DNA from: Methanosaeta sp. PtaU1.Bin112
GTDB lineage: Archaea > Halobacteriota > Methanosarcinia > Methanotrichales > Methanotrichaceae
Reading direction: 5' to 3'
Assembly: GCA_002067705.1 (NCBI GenBank)
Contig: MVRL01000112.1
Coordinates: 1-64,000 of the forward strand
DNA length: 64,000 nt
Shown: positions 12,001 to 17,595 of the stretch, in pieces
Position numbering within the stretch: the first letter of the stretch is position 1
Layout of the letters: the number at the start of each line of letters is the position of its first letter
Program-made: the position numbers and the translations under genes
Notes under the pieces: generated by a model
Databases searched by the model: none
What the model saw: the letters and a program-made list of their open reading frames with translations, nothing else
Told to the model about the DNA's origin: nothing

Positions 12001-12727
12001 TGCCCTGGTTGGAGTTGCCTGAGGTGTAGCTGATTTTATCCCTCTGCGTTCCCGAAGAATCGAATAGCAGCACGTCGTCGGCATTGGTGTTAAGCCCTGT
12101 TGCCGCCACCACCAGAAAACCGCCCGGAGAAAGAGGCGTGCTGCCCGATATCACATCAGCAGGAATAGTAGCCACAATTGCCCCCGTGCTTCTCCTCAGG
12201 GTCCATCCACTCAGATCGACTGAAGAAACGCCGGAGTTAAAGATCTCTATCTGCTGGCTGACCGAGCCGGAGGGATTTGGGTAGATCTCGTTGATTAGGA
12301 CCGATCTGCCGCTTCTGATTATGGAGCTGAGATCCCAGTAAAGGACGCTCGAGCCGGTGGGGTTCTGGCTGGAAGTTACCAGTGGTACGGTAGTGCTGGG
12401 ATAAGTTATGCTAGTCGTTCCCGCGTAGGAGAATCCGGTGGGCATGGTGACGCTTACTGCCAGACTGTTGGCAGAGCTGCCTGAAGGATTGGTGATGGTC
12501 AGGGTATAGGTGATAGGAGTTGGATCGCATACCGTTATGGCCGAAGGACCGGAGCCGGTTATCTGTGGGGTGGCCGTGATCGTCGGCATGAAAAGCAAGA
12601 TGGCAATAAGTATCATTGGCGCCTTTGTGTGCAAATGCGTCAACATCTTATTGTCGGAATATTTGGTGAAGTTTTTCTTTTTATTATCCGCAACGCGATC
12701 TAGCTTTCCGGAATTTTTGAGTGACAT
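1..12727 (-). CDS. Giant secreted surface protein with lamin-tail, DUF11-like and SdrD B-like repeats (partial, runs off the left edge)
   Basis: The frame is open from an ATG at 12727 to base 1, giving at least 4242 residues; the C-terminus lies outside the window. A GAGGG ribosome site sits 7 bases before the ATG. The lysine-rich N-terminus is followed by a hydrophobic signal segment at about residues 37-51. Residues about 140-260 form a lamin-tail domain (VLINEIYPNP, then VDLSGWTLRR). Residues about 260-1750 are DUF11/CARDB-like beta-sandwich repeats with scattered cysteines. Residues about 1760-3920 are about 19 SdrD B-like (Cna-B fold) repeats, each with a YVWxDLNxNGIQD-type motif. After that come another DUF11-like domain and a polar tail domain of unknown type. 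The role is inferred as cell-surface adhesin, sheath or matrix stalk. No anchor can be seen because the end is missing. Confidence 0.9.
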   Translation of the reverse strand, partial: MSLKNSGKLDRVADNKKKNFTKYSDNKMLTHLHTKAPMILIAILLFMPTITATPQITGSGPSAITVCDPTPITYTLTITNPSGSSANSLAVSVTMPTGFSYAGTTSITYPSTTVPLVTSSQNPTGSSVLYWDLSSIIRSGRSVLINEIYPNPSGSVSQQIEIFNSGVSSVDLSGWTLRRSTGAIVATIPADVISGSTPLSPGGFLVVAATGLNTNADDVLLFDSSGTQRDKISYTSGNSNQGKSYASLPDGARGTSSFAWRTATLGITNGGTRGDLNVGETITLSFTLKAGCSAQDGQNLKADLAYTGGSASFTTSSTFTVNRGLLKILKTPTVVTAGVDDSIDFQIAVENIGTGTAYNVVMTNSLGSGLVQLSANPLPDTSLPPDYTWNLGTIAVGERKIVTITEKIIKCTDLFEEAKANWGCSGDLCQDNYAKASVKILLKIPGFDFTLPSSIVVPYCGKALVTIPYSNTGLGKAKDVHFHIQGLAPQYEIVDVTGGYYDPATSILVLGDVPGQSSGTIAFNLQMKQGACDAPSSGILAFVPNYFDECDKEWAPPTKVFSFSLDGSGKPGIAVTKEGPDTLYLDQSGSYSITALYRQGNCPTTSVTVDIVDTYPATFSVVSAAGGVVDAIAHTITWSGVQLQSGVAWSPGASIVMKPSDNPCNCGQSFTNTLKTSTLTDCCGCQFSGSAGKSILVECADTFFTSSKTAGPSPQENCREIAYSTTYQFTDVTGLTWGAMSFTEQGNNGQTFPGGSMTGDAVFTVTPGGSVTRTITLGTPIVLDFLDAAWLANGAKLEITYSLYQPNTGGFVDWSDLIISGKPSGCNQDLAFHEGVSVSVSQSDFSIDMDYPQKMESCGSYDFTIKLHQNGLWTGDAMEVIYDDANFKYVGPATISGINSGGIPVPSIEPTRSGNKLTWSLGNDISCDGGMGTISFKVRKSCSQDKLISADLSYRDNCNNLRTGSFSGSPMLLDKGRLILKKTPEVFFATQKVLTWRLYVTNSGSGTAYNVQVEDTQDAGLSYVLGSATLDGTPLEPTVNGQTLTWNLPDMPPNKGYIIEFHSKIVGCSNLNNNVLARWGCGGENCQEITDSSKVELVSTTLQATKHQASKVDTCGDIATFKLEFKNAGDAYAYDLTVNELLPAGMVIDSYTPSSSPSGFLPTGTLFSGNSLKWYFSQPEGMAPGTVVTIDFTARVTDACAFGTGGTANAQIDFKQPCGSGSLSAGSPVSVARYSPSITVSKTPATTYAETGQEVTWTIKLTSNGDYTAKQVVLNDILPANAVYVSSTPSASSGSGTSADPLVWNIADLAPLATSTVTLKANVNNCQANTQDRATVYWGCCPSAGSSSTTTANLVTLPSISISQPYALTSCGGTYRIVIANSAATATVGSIVETLPTGFVYVSASAKITSNKAGRTFANAEPVYDPVARTLTWSSANVDKILQGESITIEFSLQNCPDCCSTVVTSNSVVTFNFFDSCGNARPTATNTKSITPTKPVLVVSKTPKVQKAGGAVSWTVSVSNTGTAAASNVEVTDVLGDGYSSISAGDGVVSPDTPQAGWTTIKWTGLSISQGTNVWQRTITASATNIDGDMGNNVQVKGSCASGCVYSQATDSATSTLVDVNKGPDVSVIVGQTIEFPINIVFYGNTPYGNTRIVETLPSGLEYKESSCLSDSCSGCTACGGDPVITTDASQNTILTWTLGDFNGPRTLAIRLKALVKDTAENRAGRTLTNNIDVLYRSQGLDQISSDAALVNILKVASIGDYVWEDLNANGIQDAGETGLANVLVELYRGNNNKVAETSTDAGGNYHFIDLMPGDYYLRFTTPSGYLISLQDQGSDNALDSDADAFGKTITTTLDPGENDLTWDAGYYRLASVGDYVWKDIDGNGLQDAGEDPMEQVSVSLFQSDGTLVDSTTTNAAGYYSFSGLTPGDYYLTFVAPAGYSFTLADQGGADSLDSDAKVNGKTDIFSLSSGENDESRDAGLNQKASLGDYAWEDINNNGIQDPGESGIAGVLVELFNSNGKVAETTTDSNGLYGFTNLDPGSYYLKFTAPGGYVIASQNAGTDDSKDSDINSAGQTASVALLSGETNPTIDAGFYRTASIGDYVWDDTNGNGLQDAGETGVAGVTVKLYLPDGTQIGQTTTDANGLYAFADLAPGDYRLEFGLPSGYKFTSANQGSDDDIDSDANINTGRTTLITLSSNEVDNSWDAGIYRPANIGDFVWVDLDGNGIQDPGETGLADVVVELHRSDGGLAATAVTDANGAYSFIDLAPGDYYLIFHAPVSYSFSSKDAGGDNSKDSDAGVNGRTDTFSLISGESNPTFDAGLNQKASLGDFFWDDLNANGIQESGEPGIAGATVLLFDSSGTKLAETTTDASGFYGFPGLDPGDYFVQFVLPSGYFFSPEGANGAAYNSDAGFEGKTGIVSLLSGEVNLDLDAGAYRLAALGDLAWLDRNANGRQDLDEPGLADVKVELFSALGDKIAERFTDADGKYAFTDLPPAGYYVRFATPSGYYQSPADQGGDDTLDSDAGMNGQTPLTTLVSGESDITWDAGYYMLSSLGGFVWDDQNADGLYQGRGNGIPSVTVNLYHADGTLAGTTTTNANGYYLFPDLVPGDYYLIFQSPPGYSLSPQNQGNDDSVDSDPAVNGRTETTTLLSGESDLSWWAGINQKCALGDYVWEDSNANGIQDSGEVGVPAVTVQLHSSSGTLLKTTTTDGNGFYGFTGLDPGDYYVRFVRSSGCCFTSADQGGDDSLDSDAKASGETDSVTLFSGQTVLSLDAGIIRPATVGDHVWVDSNGNGIQDAGEVGLSGVTVTIYKSDGTLVSTTTTNNAGDYSFVGLIPGEYYLEFSAPSGYALSPQNQGNDDGLDSDADGSGRTASFVLISGQHDLSQDAGMYRPIVLGDRVWIDANGDGIQDAGESGIADVTVDLYSTSSGFVSSTTTDSSGNYLFSGLAPGDYYLIFQAPAGYTFSPAHRGLDGNQDSDARADGSTGVFTLQSGDRDLSRDAGLGIKSSLGDRVWEDINGNGIQDSGEPGLSGVEVVLLDQSGSMLSVTFTDSNGDYAFSFLDAGTYYVRFDLPTGYAFTTPNSGDDDKDSDAGADGKTGPVNLGYAQNDHSVDAGIYRPASLGDYVWDDVNANGLQDTGEAGIFGVPVELYDADGQLVRTTSTDINGRYSFEDLAPGSYSLKFLAPEGDQFSPKDNGDNSMDSDAGADGRTDLISLASGQNDPSWDAGLYQPASLGGFVWDDNNANGMYEGVGKGIPGVVVHLYRADGTEIATTTTDADGRYLFAGLMPGDYYLIFDDPSGFAPSPDNQGDDDTIDSDADTRGKTQIISLYPAETDLSWWAGFNQKATLGDYVWEDTNGNGIQDSGEPPVAGVVVSLYLSDGTLVDTTFTGVDGYYDFTGLQPDSYYLVFSSPQGYTFTSVGQGTDSAKDSNADQNGRTPAATLTSGQTDLTIDAGLLRPATIGDYVWDDQNADGINQGRGLGLPGVMVELYRADGTLAASTATDASGHYYFTGVVPGDYYLVFYALEGYSFSPKDRGPDDNLDSDVDGSGRSDVFTVSSGAYDTSLDAALSRSVALGDLVWNDLNFNGIQDSGEPGIAGVTVELYDINDNLVATTVTDENGVYGFGHLTAGEYYLKFIPPGGYQASPQNSGSDDGLDSDIDSSGRTGIVSIFSGRTDNSIDAGFYERAALGDLVWEDLNKNGVQDAGEPGIAAVTVTLKNQTTTLTTITDASGLYHFDNLLAGSYNLTFSLPEGYSFTLQDQGADDALDSDADPTTGKTSTITIVPGQSDLSWDAGMYRSASLGDYVWDDLNKNGIQDADEPGVAGITVTLKNETATLTAITDGSGRYHFDNLLPGSYNLTFSLPDGYSFTLQGQGGDDALNSDADPTTGKTTTIILASGQSDLSWDAGIYKTIEPHADLHLSKTCLTKDVTPGGDATFRIIYSNNGSIDLHNVVLTEYYPASSILISTSIIPDQGTNNVWTIGTLAPGEYGVMEIILRMPDRANLTFTMDQSVTGDGFVRVYNNMDTRPEPYIITNRASITSSETGPISTSASVTLVEKPGTAISIRESGSGSYKAEQISRFVLENRTTESITSLSATHRPTSFILPGNRSIDYRDRWTEDVQGKNEISKASVRESYRYATSIDRDQSLKMSENGSTLKTEVEFEGAGHIGVLKKQSDVVKPFEKPVYESREDYTGRFNISEYADEYGENVLTNRSVQGNGSVSTSKTVRSSQGSY
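965..7450 (-). repeat. About 19 tandem coding repeats of about 340 bp (SdrD B-like domains)
   Basis: The unit recurs every 320-345 bp inside the giant gene. Each unit reads as an Ile-Gly-Asp-Tyr-Val-Trp strand, a Leu-Asn-x-Asn-Gly-Ile-Gln-Asp calcium-loop-like segment, a Gly-Tyr-Tyr/His-Phe strand, a Gly-Asp-Asp-x-x-Asp-Ser-Asp-Ala acidic loop and a Trp-Asp-Ala-Gly end. The copies are diverged but clearly homologous. The Asp/Asn-rich loops match the calcium-stabilised B repeats of Sdr proteins; that function is inferred from the family. The period is a multiple of three, so copy-number changes would keep the frame. Confidence 0.85.
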
Positions 12728-13276
12728 TATTTTCCCTCATGTAATAGTCAAATATGTAATTTGATACCTCGTTTGTATATCAAAATTGTGCTTTCATCTA
12801 ATAAAAATAATTTATAATGTAAACTTTGATTCCGGATAATATTTTATAAATAAATTTTAATTTTATTATATCTTTGATCATTATTTGTGCTAATTGTCAC
12901 TATAACTGATTTATATATTTACATTATTCATTATTATGAATGTATGATTTAGAAGAGATTTAGCTGCTTTTGCCCCGATATAATCTAATAATAATACTAA
13001 TTTTTAATAATAAGTTGGTTTTTTCTGTAATATTGCAAATATTGAATTAGATTCCACTGATTCTGTCCGAGACACATAATGGCCTTCAAAGAAGCTGCGC
13101 GGCGGGTGGCCAAAAATCGGCGATGCCTAGGTTGGATAATAGACCGAAAGATGGGGGCGAATCTCATTTCTGCCGCAGATCCCCCTCAACTGACCCGGCC
13201 TTTGATAAACTAATTTAGTCCTAAGACAAGATAGCTTTATATTGCAGGATATGTTTGCCATTGCAATGGTGATGTA
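12728..13276. other. Divergent A+T-rich intergenic region with a G+C-rich island
   Basis: No gene is visible. The left part is very A+T rich and must hold the promoter of the giant gene on the minus strand; TATA-like stretches lie near 12765-12785. Bases 13080-13200 are markedly richer in G+C than their surroundings. They contain a hairpin at 13153-13185: GGGGG, a 3-base bulge, ATCT, a 12-base loop, AGAT, CCCCC. A structured RNA or a protein-binding site for the cobalt operon is possible. Confidence 0.5.
13236..13243 (+). promoter_or_regulatory. TATA box of the cbiMNQO operon
   Basis: TTTATATT lies 34-41 bases before the cbiM ATG. This predicts a transcription start about 12 bases before the gene, typical of an archaeal promoter with a short leader. 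Confidence 0.5.
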
Positions 13277-13972
13277 ATGCATATAATGGAAGGCTTCCTG
13301 CCCCTCAACTGGTGCGTGTTCTGGTATGCGCTCTCCCTTCCAGTAGTGGTTTATGGAGCCTGCAAGATGAGCGGATTGATGAAAAATAGCCGCGATGTCC
13401 TTCCCCTGCTGGCGGTGTCCGGTGCCTTCATCTTCGTCCTCTCCTCACTGAAGATGCCATCCGTCACGGGAAGCTGCTCCCACCCCACCGGCACAGGCAT
13501 AGGCGCGATTCTCTTCGGGCCCTGGATAACCTCATTGCTATCGGTCATTGTCCTGATCTACCAGGCCATATTTCTGGCTCACGGCGGCCTGACCACCCTG
13601 GGGGCAAACACATTCTCGATGGGCATAGTCGGACCGTTGGCTGGATTTCTGGTCTACAAAGCATGCATGAAAAGAGATGTGAATATGTACGTCGCGGTAT
13701 TTTTGGCGGCGACGCTCGCTGATTGGCTGACCTATATCGTCACCTCCATACAGCTTGCTCTGGCCTTTCCAGCCGCAGTCGGCGGAGCTCTAGCCTCCTT
13801 TGAGGCGTTTCTCGCCGTATTTGCCATTACCCAGGTCCCATTGGCCATCGTCGAAGGGGTTGTAAGTGCGCTCCTGTTCAAGTATATCGTCCAGCTAAGA
13901 AGCGATGTCCTCTTAAAGCTCAATGTGGCATCGCCCAGTGTTCTAAAAAAACTCAAGGAGGCTTGTGCATGA
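13277..13972 (+). CDS. cbiM: CbiM, substrate-specific (S) component of a cobalt/nickel ECF transporter
   Basis: This 231-residue membrane protein binds the metal ion of an energy-coupling-factor transporter. The N-terminus reads MHIMEGFLP, the conserved start of CbiM/NikM proteins, in which the free amino group and the early His coordinate Co2+ or Ni2+. SCSHPTGTG and the following hydrophobic segments also match the family, with about six to seven membrane helices. It is the first gene of cbiMNQO, with its TGA overlapping the cbiN ATG. Sequence alone does not settle cobalt against nickel; the N-type partner gene favours cobalt. Methanogens need both metals, for corrinoids and for F430. Confidence 0.93.
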   Translation: MHIMEGFLPLNWCVFWYALSLPVVVYGACKMSGLMKNSRDVLPLLAVSGAFIFVLSSLKMPSVTGSCSHPTGTGIGAILFGPWITSLLSVIVLIYQAIFLAHGGLTTLGANTFSMGIVGPLAGFLVYKACMKRDVNMYVAVFLAATLADWLTYIVTSIQLALAFPAAVGGALASFEAFLAVFAITQVPLAIVEGVVSALLFKYIVQLRSDVLLKLNVASPSVLKKLKEACA

Positions 13973-14304
13973 AACTGGAGTACATAACCATCCTGGTTCT
14001 GGCATTATTCATCGCCGCCTTTGCGTATGTCAGCTCCACAGGGAACCACGAGTGGAGCGGCGCAGATGATAAACCGGAGGCGGTCATCGATGTGCTCACC
14101 GGCGGATCTTATCACCCTTGGGCAGAGAGCATATGGACGCCTCCCAGCGGTGAGATAGAGAGCCTGCTCTTCGCCTTGCAGGCGGCCTTCGGCTCGATCA
14201 TCATCGGCTATTTCCTTGGGTATTATCGCGGCCTGGCCAAGGCCAGAGGTTCTCTGCAGGCCGAGGAGAGAGAAGGAAATTTGAATGCACGATCTGCTAG
14301 ATGA
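13969..14304 (+). CDS. cbiN: CbiN, small auxiliary membrane subunit of the cobalt transporter
   Basis: This 111-residue protein has an N-terminal membrane helix (about residues 4-20) and a second one near residues 65-85 (the IIIGYFLGYYRG region). That is the two-helix layout of CbiN, with an extracytoplasmic loop rich in Gly, Trp and acidic residues. CbiN inserts into CbiM to allow metal loading in Cbi-type systems. The ATG at 13969 is chosen over an upstream TTG because GGAGG lies 8 bases before it and it overlaps the cbiM stop as ATGA. Its C-terminus overlaps cbiQ by 20 bases, so the genes are probably translationally coupled. Confidence 0.88.
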   Translation: MKLEYITILVLALFIAAFAYVSSTGNHEWSGADDKPEAVIDVLTGGSYHPWAESIWTPPSGEIESLLFALQAAFGSIIIGYFLGYYRGLAKARGSLQAEEREGNLNARSAR

Positions 14305-15067
14305 CTACGCCCACTCTAATGCTCTGCGGGAGACCAGTGCCAGGCTCAAGCTGCTGCTTGGCCTGGGAGCCATTCTCCTCTGCGTCTCCTCATCCTCGCC
14401 GATTGCGCCTCTGTTCATAGCCCTTACCATGAGCCTGGCAACTGTGAGGCTGGCCAAGATCCCCGCGCGCTTTTACTGCACATTGCTCTTGATACCGTCC
14501 TCTTTCTCAATTCTGAGCGCGGTAGTGGTGGCATTCATGCACGGCGGAGGGGAGCAGCTATTTGCCCTCAATCTCCTGGGCATCGACCTGGGCATACGGG
14601 AAGAGGGAGGAAACCTTGCTCTGCTTCTGATCGCCAGGACCTTTGGTGGCATGTGCTCCCTGTTCTTCATCGCCCTGACCACCCCCATGTTGGAGCTCTT
14701 CTCCATAGGCAAGTCCCTGGGTCTGCCGGACTTTCTGGTCGAGCTTTCCATGCTGATGTACCGGTATATCTTCGTCTTTTTGGATCAGGCTGCCAGGATC
14801 CACAGCGCTCAGGTAATGCGGCTGGGCGACGCAGGATTCAAGAGCACCTTAAGCTCCTTCTCCATGCTCAGCAGCGTTCTATTCCTTCGTTCCTGGGAGC
14901 AGGGAGAAAGGCTCATAGTCGCCATGGACTGCCGCTGTTATGATGGCAAGCTCGATCTTATGGATCAGGGAGAGCGGGCTAAACCTGCCGCGATCATTGC
15001 AGTGGCGGTCTATTTGATCGCCACGGCGGCCATAGCAGTTTTAACCAGGAACATTCTGATCCTGTGA
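14285..15067 (+). CDS. cbiQ: CbiQ, transmembrane coupling (T) component of the ECF cobalt transporter
   Basis: This 260-residue protein has about six hydrophobic segments. A cytoplasmic region carries AARIHSAQVMRLGD and a later EQGERLIVAMDCRCYDG segment; these match the coupling helices of EcfT/CbiQ that contact the ATPase. The start overlaps cbiN and the gene ends 8 bases before cbiO. It links ATP hydrolysis by CbiO to toppling of CbiM in the membrane. Confidence 0.92.
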   Translation: MHDLLDDYAHSNALRETSARLKLLLGLGAILLCVSSSSPIAPLFIALTMSLATVRLAKIPARFYCTLLLIPSSFSILSAVVVAFMHGGGEQLFALNLLGIDLGIREEGGNLALLLIARTFGGMCSLFFIALTTPMLELFSIGKSLGLPDFLVELSMLMYRYIFVFLDQAARIHSAQVMRLGDAGFKSTLSSFSMLSSVLFLRSWEQGERLIVAMDCRCYDGKLDLMDQGERAKPAAIIAVAVYLIATAAIAVLTRNILIL

Positions 15068-15074
15068 GGCTACT

Positions 15075-16241
15075 ATGACTACCATCCTTGAAACCAGAAG
15101 TCTCTGCTACTCTTATGGAGATGGGACGCAGGCATTAAGGGACGTCTGCATCTCATTAGAGCAAGGGAGAAAAGTTGCCTTGGTGGGACCCAATGGGGCA
15201 GGCAAATCCACACTCATGTTAATGTTCAACGGCATCTTGCGGCCCAGCAATGGCGAGGTCATCTTCCGGGGCCGGCCCATGAGTTATGATGCCGCAAGCC
15301 TGCGATCCATCCGGCGAACGGTGGGAATGGTCTTTCAGAATTCCGATGACCAGCTCTTTGCCCCAACCGTCTTCCAGGATGTGGCCTTCGGCCCCACAAA
15401 TCTGGGCTATTCTGCTGAGAAGGTCAGCAGGTACGTGGGCTTTGCCCTGCAGTATGTGGGCCTATCCGGATATGAGCGCCGTCCGCCGCATCATCTCAGC
15501 GGCGGGGAGAAGAAGAGGGTGGCCATCGCCGGCATTCTGGCCATGGAGCCGGAGGTGATGATTCTCGATGAGCCCACCTCTAACCTTGATCCTGCCAGCT
15601 CGGAGGAGATCATGGAGATGCTCGATGAGCTGAACTCCGGCGGAAAGACACTGATCATCTCCACCCATGATGTGGATCTGGCCTACCGTTGGGCGGATGA
15701 GGTCATCCTCATGAAAGAGGGCAGTGTGGCGCGACGAGGAACAGGGCAGGAGGTATTTGGAGATTCCAGGCTGGTAAAGGACGCTCGCCTCAAGCTTCCC
15801 CTTCTGGTGGAACTCTACCAGGAGCTGACCGGCAGGGGCATTGCCCAGAGATCTGCACCTCCCAGGAACATTCTTGAGCTCTGCGATCTCCTGCAGCCGA
15901 AAGCAGAGACAGAAACCTTGGGCAGGATCTACATCTGCAATGTGGATGGGGCTGAAGAAAAGCAGATTTCTGCGGTGCTGGAAAGAATTTCCGTCAGCTT
16001 CAAGGGCGCGATGGGCACCAGTGCCAAGTCCCTGGCGGAAAGGTGCGGCATATCCATGGATTTTACCTACGGCGTCATCGACAAGTGCATACTTAAAGCA
16101 CTCCTGGGCAAGAACTGCATCATCTTGACCTCGGGAGGGATGGTAGATCACATTATGAAGAGAATCAAGGCTTACGGCCAGGAGTCCGGGAGGAGGATCG
16201 AGGCGACGTGTCTATGTCACGGCACCGAAAAGCTTAAGTAA
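15075..16241 (+). CDS. cbiO: CbiO, ATPase of the ECF cobalt transporter, with an extra C-terminal domain
   Basis: This is a 388-residue ABC ATPase. Walker A is GPNGAGKST at residues 38-46, the Q-loop is near FQNSDDQ (87-93), the signature LSGGEKKR is at 141-148, Walker B VMILDEP is at 161-167, and the H-loop is STHD at 196-199. The core ends near residue 230-280. A further region of about 110 residues (about 281-388), with ICNVDG, CGISMD, ILTSGGMV and a C-terminal CLCHG, lies beyond the usual length of about 270 residues. Its function is not recognised; the Cys/His residues at the end could bind metal, which is inference. It is the last gene of the operon. Confidence 0.92.
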   Translation: MTTILETRSLCYSYGDGTQALRDVCISLEQGRKVALVGPNGAGKSTLMLMFNGILRPSNGEVIFRGRPMSYDAASLRSIRRTVGMVFQNSDDQLFAPTVFQDVAFGPTNLGYSAEKVSRYVGFALQYVGLSGYERRPPHHLSGGEKKRVAIAGILAMEPEVMILDEPTSNLDPASSEEIMEMLDELNSGGKTLIISTHDVDLAYRWADEVILMKEGSVARRGTGQEVFGDSRLVKDARLKLPLLVELYQELTGRGIAQRSAPPRNILELCDLLQPKAETETLGRIYICNVDGAEEKQISAVLERISVSFKGAMGTSAKSLAERCGISMDFTYGVIDKCILKALLGKNCIILTSGGMVDHIMKRIKAYGQESGRRIEATCLCHGTEKLK

Positions 16242-16432
16242 AACCAGATTGAGTAAAGAAAAGTACATTGGAATAGATAGTTATTCCATGCGTCCATTCA
16301 GAACCTGGGGCGAGGGCCAACTGGCTGGCAGTCCGGCACTCGCTCAGGATCTCCCAGAAACGCATTCCTGTTATGCAAAGGTATTTTAGTCTGTATGGTT
16401 TATTGATGGTAATAGAGTTGGATGGTGATAGC

Positions 16433-16588
16433 ATGGGATATTTTATTGTCAAGAAGGAGTTTACCAATGAAGATAAAGACAAAAAGACCACATATCAGCC
16501 AGGTGGCGCTCAGATCAGCGATGCAAATTTCCCTAAACGTCGATTGGAGAAATGGGAAAAGCTGGGATGGATCGAGTGGCATAAATAG
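16433..16588 (+). CDS. Small hypothetical protein, 51 residues
   Basis: The ORF begins MGYFIVKKEF and has a charged middle and an end rich in Trp and Lys (WEKLGWIEWHK). The ATG at 16433 is preceded by GGTGAT at a normal distance, so it is preferred over upstream in-frame starts. The composition looks coding, and ends of this kind are seen in small basic regulatory or DNA-associated proteins, but I do not recognise the family. It lies alone between cbiO and a hairpin, convergent with larB. Confidence 0.5.
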   Translation: MGYFIVKKEFTNEDKDKKTTYQPGGAQISDANFPKRRLEKWEKLGWIEWHK

Positions 16589-16622
16589 GCGGCCCACATA
16601 TCTGTTTTTTAATCAGCTCGAT

Positions 16623-16672
16623 CCCCTATCCTCGAAGCTATAAAGGCATAATAATTGACGAGCGGGTAGGGG
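16623..16672. terminator. Hairpin between convergent genes
   Basis: CCCCTATCC followed by TCG pairs with CGA and GGGTAGGGG across a loop of about 24 bases, with one wobble pair and a short bulge. It lies between the small ORF (plus) and larB (minus), a place where both transcripts could end. Confidence 0.35.
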
Positions 16673-16755
16673 AGTGGGGGTTAGTGAAAAAGATGTGTAT
16701 ACCCGCTCTTATTCAGTCAACCTGCTGATGATATAAATACTTTTCTGGCAATAAT

Positions 16756-17535
16756 TTAAAACTGTTTTTGACCATATGCTTTTTGTCTGGCAATCTTTGC
16801 CGCAAAAGCGCCAGCTACGAAGCCTGCATCTATATTGACCACGGTCAGCACAGAGCAGGACTGAAGCATAGAGTAAAGAGCAGCCTGTCCGCTTCCACCC
16901 AGACCGTAACCGGTGGAGACCGGAAGGCCGATCACCGGAGCTTCGACAAGTCCTGCCACTACAGCCGGCAGCGTCCCTTCCCGTCCGGCTGCCACCACAA
17001 AGGCATCGACATCTGCCATTCTCTCCAGGCAGGGAAAGAGCCTGTGAATGCCGGCCACACCTACATCGTACTCGGAGATGACATTGCATCCCATCTCATC
17101 AGCCACCACCGCTGCCTCCTCAGCCACCGGCATGTCGGCTGTGCCTGCTGCCAGGATGCCCACCGTTCCCATTTTATCCTGCCGTTTTGCAGAGCGAATG
17201 ACCACCGTCCTGGCCTTCGAGTTGTGCTCCAGCGTGCTTTCCTCGGGCAGCTTGGCGGACTGCAGTAGATGCAGCTGCTCTGGCGAGACCCGAGTAATGA
17301 TCACACTGCCGGTCGCCTTCAGATGAGCCAGGGAGATGGCCACAAGATCTGTGCCATCCTTTCCTTCTGCGAGAATGGCTTCCGGAATGCCGATGCGATC
17401 CGCCCGGCTGATATCCAGCTTTGCTATCTCCCCCACCGCCAGGAAGCTCTGCCTCTTGATGCGCTGCAAAGCCTCTTCCTCGTCCATCTCCCCTCTGGCA
17501 AAGCATTGCAGCAGATCTCTCAGACTCTCTTGCAC
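16756..17535 (-). CDS. larB: LarB-type pyridinium-3,5-biscarboxylate mononucleotide synthase
   Basis: This 259-residue protein resembles PurE in its C-terminal half. The helical N-terminus (LLQCFARGEMDEEEALQRIK) and the motifs GILAAGTADMPVAEEAA, SEYDVGVAGIHRLF, VAAGREGTLPAVVAGL and GYGLGGSGQAALYSML are typical of LarB. In bacteria LarB carboxylates and hydrolyses nicotinate adenine dinucleotide on the way to the nickel-pincer cofactor. No larC, larE or larA is visible here. The start is a GTG; no convincing ribosome site precedes it, so it may be near-leaderless. The gene is divergent from the EndoQ gene, 60 bases away, and close to the Co/Ni transporter. Confidence 0.88.
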   Translation of the reverse strand: MQESLRDLLQCFARGEMDEEEALQRIKRQSFLAVGEIAKLDISRADRIGIPEAILAEGKDGTDLVAISLAHLKATGSVIITRVSPEQLHLLQSAKLPEESTLEHNSKARTVVIRSAKRQDKMGTVGILAAGTADMPVAEEAAVVADEMGCNVISEYDVGVAGIHRLFPCLERMADVDAFVVAAGREGTLPAVVAGLVEAPVIGLPVSTGYGLGGSGQAALYSMLQSCSVLTVVNIDAGFVAGAFAAKIARQKAYGQKQF

Positions 17536-17595
17536 AGCTTATCAAACATATCGTCAAGCATAAAGGGTTTATCCCTGCATAACGAACAAAAAAAG

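Noticed and set aside
13080-13200. Cobalamin riboswitch before cbiM
   Set aside because: A CCCC..AACTG-like stretch is present, but there is no B12 box and the element lies upstream of the TATA box, so it would not be in the cbiM leader.
15462-16151. 229-residue minus-strand ORF
   Set aside because: It lies antisense to cbiO, whose motifs are unambiguous.
17269-17595. N-terminal extension of the EndoQ frame
   Set aside because: It overlaps larB in antisense, and the PHP domain starts immediately after ATG 17596.
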